Positions 53,322-63,733 of a DNA stretch of 64,000 nt are shown here, one piece after another. The first letter of the stretch is position 1; every line of letters starts with the position of its first letter. The notes under the pieces were generated by a model. The model was not told the DNA's origin. It made no database searches and saw nothing but the letters and a program-made list of their open reading frames with translations. Origin of the DNA: Punica granatum (Eukaryota > Streptophyta > Magnoliopsida > Myrtales > Lythraceae); NCBI RefSeq assembly GCF_007655135.1, contig NW_022204371.1, positions 124,001 through 188,000 on the forward strand, written 5' to 3'. A program made the translations under genes and the position numbers.

Positions 53322-54740
53322 CTACTTACCAGCTAAACAGTGATCACAAGTGCTCAAGTGCATACCTTTAACGGGCAAAGACTGCTTTCTAGCAAGAATT
53401 TGAATACCTTTCTCGCTGATATGCCCAAGTCTCCTATGCCATAGCTCGATAGGATAATCCTCAGCAACATTAACCTGACCGGAATTGTGTCTGGCACGCA
53501 ACCTGTAGAGAGTGTCGGTCTTCTGACCCCGTGCCACAATCAACGAACCCTTGGAGAGCTTCCATCTCCCATTGCTAAATTCGTTACTGTAGCCTTCATC
53601 ATCAAGCTGACCCGTCGAGATTAGGTTAAGGCGAATTTCTGGAACATGCCTCACCTTCTTCAGAAGCAACTTGCAGCCAAGCTCGGTCTCTAGACAGACA
53701 TCACCAGTACCGACAATCTTGCATGACTGTCCATTTCCCATTCTCACATAACCATAGTCCCCGGTAGTGTAAGATGAGAAGAAATCCCGATGAGGAGTGA
53801 CATGAAACGAGGCACCTGTATCTGCAACCCAGGTAGAGTCCTGACATGTGAAATTCACATAAGCTTCATCACAAATGATGTAGGTCTCTCCATCACATGC
53901 CACTGCTGTAGTGCCTTCTTCCTTCTTGCTCTCACCGTTGCCATTCTGATTTTTCTTCAGAGCTCTACACTCCCTTTTGTAGTGTCCCTCTTTTCCACAG
54001 TGATAGCAAGTGACCACTTTCCTCGTCTTCGACTTTGATCTACCCCTCGATTTGCCACGTGAGTTACTATGCTTGGAAGAGAAATTTCTGCTTTGACTTC
54101 TTCCCCGTTGTTCAGTAACCAAAGCTTCAGACTGAATGGAAATCCCCGAGCCTTTCCTTCTAGTCTCCTCATTAAATAAACTGTCTGTCACCGTGGCCAA
54201 TGATAGCTTCCCGTTTGGCGCAGAATTGCTTAATGCAACCACGAGTGTGTCCCAATTATCCGGTAGAGTCCCTAAAAGTAGACAAGCCTGCAACTCATCG
54301 GGTAATATTATCTCCAGGTTCGTCAACTGGTTAATAATATCCTGGAAATTACTCATGTGCGCAGCCATATCACCTCCATCCTGGAAACGAAGATGAACCA
54401 GCTTCTTCACGAGGAATGCCTTATTTTGTGGTGTCTTCCTCGCATAGAGATTTGTCAATTTATCCCACAAAGCTTTTGCATTTGTCTCCTGAGCAACATG
54501 ATGATAAATACTATTGTCTATCCACTGCCGAATCAAACCAATAGTCTTCCGATTTGTGCGTTCCCAAGCCTTGTCATCCTTATCTTTGGGTTTCGCGGAA
54601 TCCCCTTCAATAGGATCGTACAAATCCCTGCAAAATAGAAGATCCTCCATCCGAGACTTCCATATAGAGTAGTTGGTTGCATTCAACTTGAACATGGATC
54701 CTGTAGATTCCTCCATCTTGAAAACACCGAAAAAACTCAA
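53322..54740 (-). CDS. Copia gag, protease and integrase zinc-finger part
   Basis: A frame of 472 codons; the M in MEESTG (54716) is the more likely start, since tRNA-primed copia gags begin this way. Residues ~15-200 are the gag capsid domain (NYSIWKSRMEDLL, ALWDKL, LLLGTLPDNWD). The zinc knuckle CYHCGKEGHYKREC is at 245-258 after an Arg/Ser-rich stretch. The protease site is WVADTGASFHV (Asp 307). The His/Cys finger before integrase shows LWHRRLGH and CDHC. It ends at a TAG (53322-53324). The frame reopens without shift, so a single nonsense codon breaks the polyprotein. I see no sequence reason to suppose programmed readthrough, but cannot exclude it. Confidence 0.94.
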   Translation of the reverse strand: MSFFGVFKMEESTGSMFKLNATNYSIWKSRMEDLLFCRDLYDPIEGDSAKPKDKDDKAWERTNRKTIGLIRQWIDNSIYHHVAQETNAKALWDKLTNLYARKTPQNKAFLVKKLVHLRFQDGGDMAAHMSNFQDIINQLTNLEIILPDELQACLLLGTLPDNWDTLVVALSNSAPNGKLSLATVTDSLFNEETRRKGSGISIQSEALVTEQRGRSQSRNFSSKHSNSRGKSRGRSKSKTRKVVTCYHCGKEGHYKRECRALKKNQNGNGESKKEEGTTAVACDGETYIICDEAYVNFTCQDSTWVADTGASFHVTPHRDFFSSYTTGDYGYVRMGNGQSCKIVGTGDVCLETELGCKLLLKKVRHVPEIRLNLISTGQLDDEGYSNEFSNGRWKLSKGSLIVARGQKTDTLYRLRARHNSGQVNVAEDYPIELWHRRLGHISEKGIQILARKQSLPVKGMHLSTCDHCLAGK

Positions 54741-54756
54741 ACTTCTCTAACCCGAA

Positions 54757-54768
54757 GCTCTGATACCA
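54757..54768 (-). promoter_or_regulatory. Copia primer-binding site (tRNA-iMet)
   Basis: On the minus strand TGGTATCAGAGC, the standard complement of the 3' end of initiator tRNA-Met, begins 2 bp after the 5' LTR. Confidence 0.95.
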
Positions 54769-54770
54769 CT

Positions 54771-55465
54771 TGTTGGGGTTAGGGATGTACTCAACCAAAC
54801 AATAACGCAGCGATTAATCTTCCTCCCCTTCTAGTGTAATCGAGATAGGAACTAATCAAATCAACCAACAAGCAGTAAAGTAAAACAACACCAAGAATTT
54901 TTCGTGGAAAACCCCAATGTGGGGAAAAACCACGGGACCAACTCCGAATCAACGATCCACTATGAAGGTTATACAATGTCTTTCATCAAGGGTAAACCCT
55001 TGGATCACCAAACTCAAGAGAAACACTCTCTTGGATCACCCAAATACTAAATTCGTCACCCACACCGGGTGGTTCACAAAATCAGCTGAAACAGCACCTA
55101 CAGAGCTCGAATAGAAATTCTGACCGTTCAGAAGTTAGCCCCACGTGTTGTGAAGCTGTTGTCAAAATTTCGTCCCAATCGGAGTTCGTTTGACGTCCCG
55201 ATCGAGGTTTGATCTCCAGCTGCGCGCTGCCCCTGTTCTTCGAATTCTGCTGTCTGCTCTTCCCTGGTTTTGTGCTGCTATGCTGCTGCACTTCTGCCGC
55301 TCTTCAAATCTGCAGCTCTGTTATTCTTCTGTTCTCTGCTGCCATATATATATATATATGCTGAAATATAAACCCTAAAAACTGGGTTCTTGGGCCTATT
55401 AAAGCCCGATAAAAGCCCAATACAATTTGAGTCCAACTTCCTCCAAATTGGAGGGAAGCCCAACA
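54771..55465 (-). repeat. Copia 5' LTR
   Basis: 695 bp, nearly identical to 50036-50732. (AT)8 tract at 55344-55359. Followed outside by the target duplication GCTAT. Confidence 0.96.
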
Positions 55466-56573
55466 GCTATGAACTGTCAGGATACCCACGGAGGCAGTTG
55501 ATGTCGCTGCTTCTGCTCCAGACGGCCGCTGTCACCACCAGTGACTGCCATCCATCTTCCCTCTATTAGGGAAATCATTAACATCGCATGATATCCTTCT
55601 CTTGTCTCATCTCGTGGCATTGTTACTCTTTCCCATTCCCAAATGCTATGAAGCATGTGAATCTTCTTTAGAACGAACAAAGTTCCTTAGAACAACTCTA
55701 CTTGTCCGTTCTTGAACTATGACCGTGTTTCTTCCATGTAACAAAAACTATAAATTTTCAGTAATTATAGCACTTCTAGATCTCTTGTAGAGATTGAAAC
55801 TCTATCCTGTTAAATAGTTCCACTTGAGTCTTGACCACATGTTCTTCCTTCCAGAGTCAAATGAAAGTCTCATCATTGGCCGCATCATCATCTTCAAGCA
55901 ATGGAGAAGTTAACATATTAAATTCATGTTGATGGGATCAATGAGAACTTCTATTAATAATGCTGACAACTTCTCATTTAAATTACAATTGTTATCAAAG
56001 TCAATGTTCTATTTTCACCAAAAAAAAAGGTCAATATTCTATATATGGTAATTTTTAAAATTTTAATTAAAAAGAAAATTTTAACTTAAAAACTGACATC
56101 TTGGATGGAAAAAGACACTTGTCTCTATTACAGGAGCTGCTTGTGGAAAATCGTTTTCCACATGCGATGCATAGTATAAAAATCCATAAAGCAAAGTATC
56201 AAGTGTCACAATAGCATTAGGTCACCATATAAAAAACCCATATATTATATGAGAACTTAGGAGGAATTATTTCGGAAGTCCTTGTCATAGAAACTTATCT
56301 AAGAAAAAGAACTTGCAGCCCAGATCTCGTTTGATTGGACTGCCGGCCCAAATAGAATTTTTTTATTGAGTTGTATCAAGTTTTATCTATAAACTTCAAT
56401 CCAATTGTTTATATAGAATGTGCTTTTCATGGGATAAATGACAAATATATATATATATATATATACACAGGTATATATAGGATTAGTAGGAGCAAAGTGA
56501 GGAGATGATTAAACGTTGAAAAGAAATTCTCCATTGACAAAACATTTCATTAAAAACAACCAAATAATCCTTA
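55466..56573. other. Intergenic DNA right of the copia element
   Basis: Starts with the target duplication GCTAT, then perhaps a little more of the LINE 5' end. From about 55700 it is AT-rich with no supported gene. An (AT)n run lies at about 56447-56464. Confidence 0.6.
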
Positions 56574-56949
56574 GGTTGTGTTTGGTAGAAAGGAACGGGA
56601 TGTATTTGAATTCAATGGAAACAACTTCCATCTTCCCACTCCATTTTTTCGTTTTGACCTTCGAATTTTTTTTCTTTTTTTTTTTACTTAAAAGAATGAA
56701 CATTCACCCAATCAACTTAAATAATTCTGCTCATTCCATCATTTCAAGTAAAAAGAAAAAGGAAAAAAAAGATGAGGGTCATTTATTCATATTTAGCATA
56801 ACATATTGGTAAATATAAGATAAAGATCTAATGTTTTAGTTATGTTCTATTATGGATTAGCTATCAATAGAAAAATATATTTTTCAATATATATCACATT
56901 TCTTTTTGTTACACGCATTCTATTTCATTCATTTGGATCAAACGTGACC
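56574..56949. mobile_element. Tourist-like MITE (PIF/Harbinger type)
   Basis: A 376-bp element with imperfect terminal inverted repeats: GGTTGTGTTTGGTAGAAAGG at the left, and GGTCACGTTTGATCCAAATG read inward from the right; most differences are transitions. It is flanked by TTA on both sides (56571-56573 and 56950-56952), the target duplication of PIF/Harbinger. The GGxxxTGTTTGG start is typical of Tourist MITEs. No coding capacity. Confidence 0.72.
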
Positions 56950-57232
56950 TTACAAAAGTCCAAAGATCCATGACAGGCGGGTATATTGATGGAGATGTCG
57001 GTCACAGGAAACCTCATCATCGATGCTCTTCGATGATGGACAGGAGTCCAGCACTAAACCTATGATAGAAGATTTTCATCACAAAACTTCGTTCTTGAAG
57101 ATGGATTTCGCCTCACAATTGTGACAAATTTGTGACCAATAGAGGGGAATATGATCCAAAATGAGAGCATCAAAATGTTTGAGTGGAAAAAAAGAACCCT
57201 TGGTCTAAGATCTTTCTATTTTCTTTTCGAAC

Positions 57233-57328
57233 TTCACATGTAACCAAAAAGAAAAGGTCCTATCTAAAGGAAAGATGAATTTCACATGTAACCAAAAAGA
57301 AAAGGTCCTATCTAAAGGAAAGATGAAT
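57233..57328 (+). repeat. Exact 48-bp tandem duplication
   Basis: The 48 bases at 57233-57280 (starting TTCACATGTAACC) are repeated without change at 57281-57328. Confidence 0.95.
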
Positions 57329-57598
57329 GTATTCCATATGAAATCAAGTAAATCAACAATGATTTTCATTGTAATGGTCTCATGGGTCTCCCTTGTAACC
57401 GAACAAAAAAAAGTATCAACAACTCATAATCATACAATCGTGTGTAATAAATATTTTGAACGAAAAATATTTTAGTGATCCTAACCTATTACTTGGCATG
57501 AGAAAAAATATATTAAAACAAACTGATAAATAAGTATTGATCTCTCGAATAATTGTTCAGCCAAAAAAAATGTATCTCATGAATAATTGTGGCAATAA

Positions 57599-57690
57599 TT
57601 AATTGTAATGATCCCATTGATTTTCCCTTACAAGATATTTTCCCTTAATTGTAATGATCCCATTAATTTTCTTATGTAAATATATAACTG
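57599..57690 (+). repeat. 46-bp near-tandem duplication
   Basis: TTAATTGTAATGATCCCATT occurs at 57599 and at 57645, followed by similar TTTTC sequence. The period is 46 bp. Confidence 0.75.
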
Positions 57691-58805
57691 ATGACTCACT
57701 GGGGCCTGTATGGCATAATTAACTTGGGCCGGTATGACTTTATTTAACAGTAAAGGCGGGTGATGTAAGGTCGGCTGAGAGTAGCACTTTTGGGGCATGA
57801 TCTTGAAGTGGTCCTCCCCTCCCCCTCAAGGGTAGGGGCATGGCATATTGGGCAGATTTTATTGTTGGTGGCTAATTAAAGAGATTGCTTTAAGCCCCTA
57901 CAATGGCAGACTTCTATACAAATACGTACACATATTTATAGATGGTTGTCATTTGTCCAGCTAGGGCATTGCTGTCTCTGATAGTTACCTGTTTTGGACC
58001 TGAAGCCATGAGAGAAAGGCGCATTCACAAGTCCCCTGAAAGTTTATGCCTTCAATTTGCCAAGTAAGAAAGAAAATATGAATTTAAAATTTTTCCTTCA
58101 ATTACAATTGTTTTGAAAATGTTGCTTTTGGATTCTGTGTGAACCATGTGGGTTATGAGAGCGAAATTTCCAGTTGATTAGGTTCCTTCCTGTGTAAATC
58201 TCCCAACTGAAGGTTCCGTAATATGGTGTCTGCGCGCTAGCTATAATTGACTCTCAGCTCGAAAGGCTTCGTTTTTCATGACCTTATCCCAGACCAATTG
58301 ATTATATGACGTTGCTGGTGGTCGGTATATGAAGAACAAACTATCATTTAGAAGTTAGAGCTCTATCTATATAGCTTGGACTGTCCTGTCCCTGACATGC
58401 CTGGATGCACGTCACTTGCTATGACAACAATCCCTTAATTCCTAGAAGAGACTACATGGTACTGGGCAACAATTTCTTCGATAGATCAAACAGGTGTTGT
58501 ATGAAGAAAATACATGCTGATCATGGAAGATGAGCAATGAGAAGATATCAAATTATGTTCGAGCCAATTTAGCCAAAAGAGTAAGAGAGGATATTCAAAC
58601 ATCTTTCTGGGCTTCTGTACAAATCAGAGATTTCGGTTAGGTTTAGAATTGACAAAACTAATTCTACCGTTCAATCTATATGTAAATTACGTACAAATGA
58701 GCATATACGAATAAGAGTTTTCGATCAATCAGATTAGGTTTCTTTTTTTTCTTTTTCTTTTTCTACCTGTGCATTCTATTATATATACAGAAGTGCACAT
58801 GATCA

Positions 58806-59127
58806 TAGCTAATCTAGTTCGAGATTTGTCGGCCCATTAAGAGGTAAGCTCCCTAAATCATAGATTTTTCTCCATTCACAGGACTCAAATTCAAGTTCTT
58901 GTTTTTTTTTTCGGAGTGTACCTTAGTATCCGGAAACCCAGCAGGACTCGACTAATCAAATTCGAGCAGGTCAGCCCACTAAAAGGGTAATACTCTCCCA
59001 ATATGAATTTTTTCCATTCACAAGACTTCAACCCGAGACTTTGCTTAAAGGGAACAAAAGCCGAAACACTTAAACCAACCCATGTTTAATTGGGAACAAT
59101 CACCGAATCGATTGAGTCAAACCATAT
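58806..59127 (-). mobile_element. Outer SINE remnant, split by another SINE
   Basis: On the minus strand the head lies at 59127-59087 (GGTTTGACTCAATCGATTCGG, a decayed tRNA box A region, to TTGTTCCC). The body resumes at 58901 with TTTGAGTCCTGTGAATGG, resembling box B (GGTTCGAxTCC) and the sequence after it, and runs to about 58806. The inner SINE sits between. Both copies have the same order of segments, which is the reason for the call. Confidence 0.5.
58902..59086 (-). mobile_element. Inner tRNA-derived SINE with poly(A)
   Basis: Read on the minus strand: head GGGTTGGTTTAAGTGTTTCGG, TTGTTCCCTTTAAGCAAAG, a box-B-like CGGGTTGAAGTCTTGTG, a body GAGAGTATTACCCTTTTAGTG, and an end in ten A (58902-58911). 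It looks like the widespread plant SINE type with head TGGxTxAAGxGG and box B GGTTCGAATCCTGTGAATGG. About 185 bp. Target duplication not clear. Confidence 0.55.
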
Positions 59128-59391
59128 AGATAAGGCAGTGATATCTCGAAGATTACTAAACTCTCGCTTGGCACGCGAAAATTTTGAAGCAAGTCATAAT
59201 TGGGAGTGCGATGTCTTTGAGAAATGGGTACTTTTACTAAATTAAAAGGAATTTTGCCCAAAGAAGTTGTAACTTCTTATTAAGATTTCATTAGGTTAAG
59301 AGGAAGAGACCTTAGTGCATGTGGCATGTGGTCTCTCAACATTCATTTCGTGGACAAAATGGTCCCACCATCAAATTCCATCGACAAACCA
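59128..59391. other. Intergenic DNA before solo LTR G
   Basis: No gene seen. Confidence 0.6.
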
Positions 59392-59396
59392 CCCCC

Positions 59397-61291
59397 TGTT
59401 AGTGATATGCCATAGAGCCTGATTTATGTATTTGGATAATTCCTATTATGGCAATAAAGTTAATTATATTATTCGTATATTGTCTATGTTTATTAGAATA
59501 AAGTTTTTAAAATATTCTGAATGCTTCATTCTTAAAGAGTTAAGAATATAAGTGACGAAGTAATTCGATAATAATATCTTTAAACTGTTCACGATCATAG
59601 TAGACTTAACTGGACATTATTTCTCTTGATAGATTGTCACTTATGTCTGTATCCATGATTAATATACGGATACTAATGAAGATGGAGTAGTGAGTCTCAT
59701 GCTATCTGATAACTGTTATTAGGATAGACATGTGAATACTTATATGATAAGTAGTCGAACGTGACGTGCAGAAAATACTCATACGGTAATTTACTAATGT
59801 CAATAAATGTTATCCGGATCGTATTAGTGCATATAGTCCTTAGACCTTAGATGGATCACTATCTCATGTATAGGTGACTAGGATTTGCTACTCCTAATGT
59901 ATTTGTGCTTAGCATGAGTATTCGGAAAATAGTGATTCTAATTAGTTATACTTGGAGATAAGTGTCCGATCAAGACGGGATTCGCCAACCTGAGTAAACA
60001 GGGAAAAGGTCCTCTGGAAGTTTACTTTGTTTTGGATTGAGAAATCCTCGGCTGGGGTAGATAGAATCGAATAGAAAGGAGTTTCTATTCAAGTTCTACA
60101 GATCTAAGAATGAAATCAGAGAATCCATATAATTAGCTATGGGGTTTGGCATTTACCGTAGCTTTGGCTGGATCGAGATCTTATAGTGAAAGGATTCAGT
60201 GCATGGCATATACGATCAAAGGTTCATCGGAATGTTTTAATTATACATTCGTCACAATTTGGATTGACACGATATGTTGTTAGGCGTCACTCGTGAACAT
60301 TGGGAACTAAGGGTATTTTGGGAATTCTGTTTTTGTTACAGAAAGAGTTTCTGGCAATGTCAAATAAGTTAATATTATAATCTCATTGCCATTTGGTGAT
60401 GAATCTAATTAATTACACACATTGAACGTGTCTAAACCGAGAAAAGAATTAATTCTAATTAAGAAAGTTAATTAGGAATTAATTATCGAACGAGGCTTGC
60501 AATGTGGTTGCAAGGGTGCTAGCACATCCTGAAACTGAGTTCAATATCAATGATAAATCTAAATAAAGAAATATGATAGTTTCCTTCTTTGGAGAGTTTC
60601 TATAAGTAGATTGTCTATTAATGGAAACTCGTGTCAAGGACTTGTTTAATCTTTCTTTCTAACTATAAGGGCAAGTCATTGGATGACTTAAATTGTGAGG
60701 ACTCATTTGGGATTTATTAATTAATGAGGAGTAATTAATAATTGCATTTTAGTCCATAGGGTAAAGAAATATATAGATATGTTCTTACAGTTAATCATAG
60801 AGAACGCAATCCATCGATAGGACCTGATATTAGTGAGAGGAGAGGAGTGTTCAGCTTGAACAATCACAGCAGAACATCCGCCCCTTCCCAAGGCTGATCG
60901 GGGTCTTTCTCAGCTCTGGTTTGGCATGTCGGTGTTGTCATTGACGTCCTTGAAGAGATCCTTTCATTTCGTGACGATTCTGTTCGAAACCGGTGACCTA
61001 GATTGGAGTGTACGGGTCAAGAGGAGCTCAATCTCGGTGGAGATACCCTCGTGTGGACGAGCTAGAGACTAGACACTTGGACGGTTAGTTTGATTGACTC
61101 GAATCAACAAGGTTAGTATAAAAGTCTAAACTTTTATTGTGGATTCGATATGTGATGTTATCTATTCGTTTAGAATGCGATTCTTATGTCAAGATGTGAT
61201 CTTAAAGTTTTTGATTAAACGAGTACGCGATAAAAATTTGATTTTTACTGTATTTAAACTTTCTGCTGCGCATGTGCTCGATTTTCTAACA
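59397..61291. mobile_element. Solo LTR G (probably copia), TSD CCCCC
   Basis: 1,895 bp from TGTTAGTGATATGCC to GATTTTCTAACA, so the ends form the inverted repeat TGTTAG/CTAACA. It is flanked by CCCCC on both sides (59392-59396 and 61292-61296). The end TTTCTGCTGCGCATGTGCTCGATTTTCTAACA-type sequence resembles LTR ends I know from plant copia elements. There is no PBS, PPT or coding domain inside, so I read it as a solo LTR, plus strand if the resemblance holds. Confidence 0.75.
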
Positions 61292-61296
61292 CCCCC

Positions 61297-61869
61297 AACC
61301 CGCCAAAAATAAATAAATAAAAAAGCGAGGTCGCCAGAAATGTGAAGAGCCTCTATTAACCTCCGCTGGGTGGAGCTCGGTGGATGAGCTCCTCGAACAA
61401 TGACCCATTGCCAGGCGAAATCACTAGAGGCGTCAGATTCTCTGACAAGAAAAGTCACCGGCTAGGGACATCCCTTGTCGAGCTGCCTCTACTTTTGCAA
61501 TATATCTTGTGGAGAGAACTATACATGGTGGCAGCCCGACGGAGGAGCTCCTATAGGATCCTGAGCAATCCCCCTCTAGGCAAGGTGTTGTCGAAGGCAT
61601 CATAAGCCTTTTGCAACCACCCCTGGGTGGGAGGTTGTTGGTCAAGGAGCTCCCTCACCGAGATGCCCCCATTTGTCTCTCTTTTATAAAGAGAGGGAGA
61701 GAGAGATACTCAAGTGCATTTTCAGTTGATACTAGTACAAAGCCCACGACAATGCTGTGGCTTGTTTTTTCTCCTTCTATGTTACAAAACTCATTTAGTT
61801 AAGTAATATCCTATGTTTTCTTTTTTAAAATACAAAAAAATATGAGTTTGACATGTATAGCCAAATTAT
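61297..61869. other. Intergenic DNA
   Basis: No supported gene. A purine-rich GAGAGGGAGAGAGAGA run is at about 61688-61708. Confidence 0.55.
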
Positions 61870-62330
61870 AATATGTCCCATGAACTTTGGGATATTCATT
61901 AGAGTTATGGTAGGTAGTCGGTTGAAACTCAAACACCTTTCATTATGTAAAAGAAAAGGTGTGGACTCAAATTATAATCAGTCTTATCATAAACTTTGTA
62001 AGGAGTTCACCAGAATCATAGAAAATAGTCGGTCGAAACTCCAATACCCTTGTCATGAATTTTGTAGAATGCTCACGAGAGCCATGGAAAATAGTCAATT
62101 GAAACTCGAACACCCTTCAATATTATCAAAAAAAAAAGAATCACAAATAAGAATAAAAAAAAGGTGTGTACTCGAACTATAATATGTCTGGTCATGTACT
62201 TTGTATGGTGTTCATGTGAGTCATGAGAAATAGTCGGTTAAAACTCGAACACCCCCATCATAAACTTTGTAGGATGTTCATGAGAGTCATTGAAAATAAT
62301 CGGTCTCAATTCGAACACTCTACCTTCGTT
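61870..62330 (+). repeat. Five diverged copies of a ~70-bp unit
   Basis: Each copy has CATxAACTTTGTAxGxxxTTCA, then GAGTCAT, then GAAAATAGTCGGTTGAAACTCGAACACCC. Copies start near 61872, 61990, 62054, 62193 and 62264. They are separated by A-rich spacers of variable length, so this is a dispersed local array and not a strict tandem. Confidence 0.7.
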
Positions 62331-63144
62331 ATAAAATAAAAATCACACATAAGAATAAAAAAGTTTAAAAACTTAAAAAAAATTGTAAGTATAAAAATCC
62401 TTCCTACTCGCCATGTAGGAAGGATGCCCCGGCTTATATGTTATATATATATATATATGTATGTATTATAATATAATATAATATAATATGACGGTAGGAT
62501 CATTTTGTTGGACAGAATTTAGACTAACGAGAAAGAGCATCTCAATATCTCAAATCTAATCTGCCACTTTACCTCAGGGAAATAATCTTGTATCATTTAC
62601 AAATAATAAATAATGTGAAAGAAAAGCCAAAAAAAAAAAGCGAAAGAAAAGCTAAAAAAGGAAAGAGAAGGGAAAGGAAGAACCGAAGTATACGCATATG
62701 GTATGTACATTATGAGCTGATAACTTAATGCTCCTACTGCTAGAATTATGGCCTCTCATAGACAATATATATATATATATATTTTCGGTGCAAATAGACA
62801 ATATATACATATACATAATAAATGAAAGTATATGCTAAAAAAATGGTGACAAAAACTGTATAAAATCTGTCTAATACATAGAGCTAGATTCATGATTAAA
62901 TTTAAGTTTTTCAACCTAAAAAATTTAAGATATACAAATTTAAATATTATAAAACACAACGCAAAATTTATAATAAGGAATGAAGGGATTGAAAGCCAAT
63001 TAAAAGACATAGTAACAACGGCCGAATACAAAAATTTATGACGCATATCAAATGGTCCACTAGTATAAAAACTTGCCTACGTACTCACGTAGAAAACACT
63101 CAAATCAAGCTCTGCCAACTTGTTCCAATTCTTTATTCGCTGCT
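62331..63144. other. AT-rich DNA with dinucleotide runs
   Basis: (AT)n at about 62442-62458, a TATAA repeat at 62467-62490 and (AT)n at 62766-62781. No gene supported. Confidence 0.6.
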
Positions 63145-63733
63145 TGAAAGTAGGGTCGACAGTATTTGACACAACACGATAACACGATATAGATCCGACA
63201 AGGAGTTAAGCGGGTTCAAGTTCAGGTTAAATGTATTTCGTGTCTAAACATGTCAAATCCGTTTAGATACGATAAATAAACGTGTTTAGACACGGTTAGA
63301 CCTGTTTATATTATGTGTTATGGTGTTAATAAATTTGTTTCACATATTGTATCAATTTATAGAAAAATTACACTAAAATCATCTAAATTTTTTTATATAA
63401 ATCACACGCTTATGGTGCTTTTATCATGTCAATTGTATAGTAATGTATAATTAAAGTTATTAATGTCATATCATGTAAGTATAATATGTACCTAAAGGTA
63501 ACAGTGTCATATCGTGTAGATAATTATACATATACATTGAAACACGCTTAGTTAAACGGTTTAGACGTGTCGTATTCATATCAACCCGTAATTAGACGTG
63601 TCGTGTTCATTTTTGAAAATCTTGACACGTTTATTAAACGTGTGGTGTTCAAGTTTAGAGCTTTTTTACACGAATTTGTTTAGACACGATCTGTTTAAAC
63701 ACGACCCGACACATGTTGCCGACTACTTTAGGA
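63145..63733. mobile_element. Candidate inverted-repeat transposon (MITE-like)
   Basis: About 590 bp with inverted ends: GAAAGTAGGGTCGACAGTAT at the left and TAAAGTAGTCGGCAACATGT read inward from the right. Internally it is packed with variants of CGTGTTTAGACACG and ACACGACCCG, in both orientations. Such elements are common in plant DNA, but I could not fix the superfamily or the target duplication. Confidence 0.5.

Larger units (their letters stand above)
50036..55465 (-). mobile_element. Ty1/copia element (Tork/Tnt1 type), complete, TSD GCTAT
   Basis: LTRs of 697 and 695 bp (TGTTGGGG...CCCAACA) frame a tRNA-iMet PBS, one gag-pol frame and a PPT. The bases GCTAT flank both sides (50031-50035 and 55466-55470). 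By eye the LTRs differ by one base (A at 50138, C at 54873) and one AT unit of a dinucleotide tract, so this is the youngest insertion in the window. The coding frame is open except for one TAG at 53322-53324. Domain order protease-integrase-RT-RNase H defines copia. It inserted into LINE sequence. Confidence 0.97.
56953..58805. other. AT-rich intergenic DNA
   Basis: No gene supported on either strand. It holds two short direct duplications (57233-57328 and 57599-57690, separate entries). Confidence 0.6.

Noticed and set aside
58990..59090. tRNA gene on the minus strand
   Set aside because: Box A- and box B-like words are present but decayed, there is no cloverleaf, and a poly(A) tail follows; a SINE fits better.
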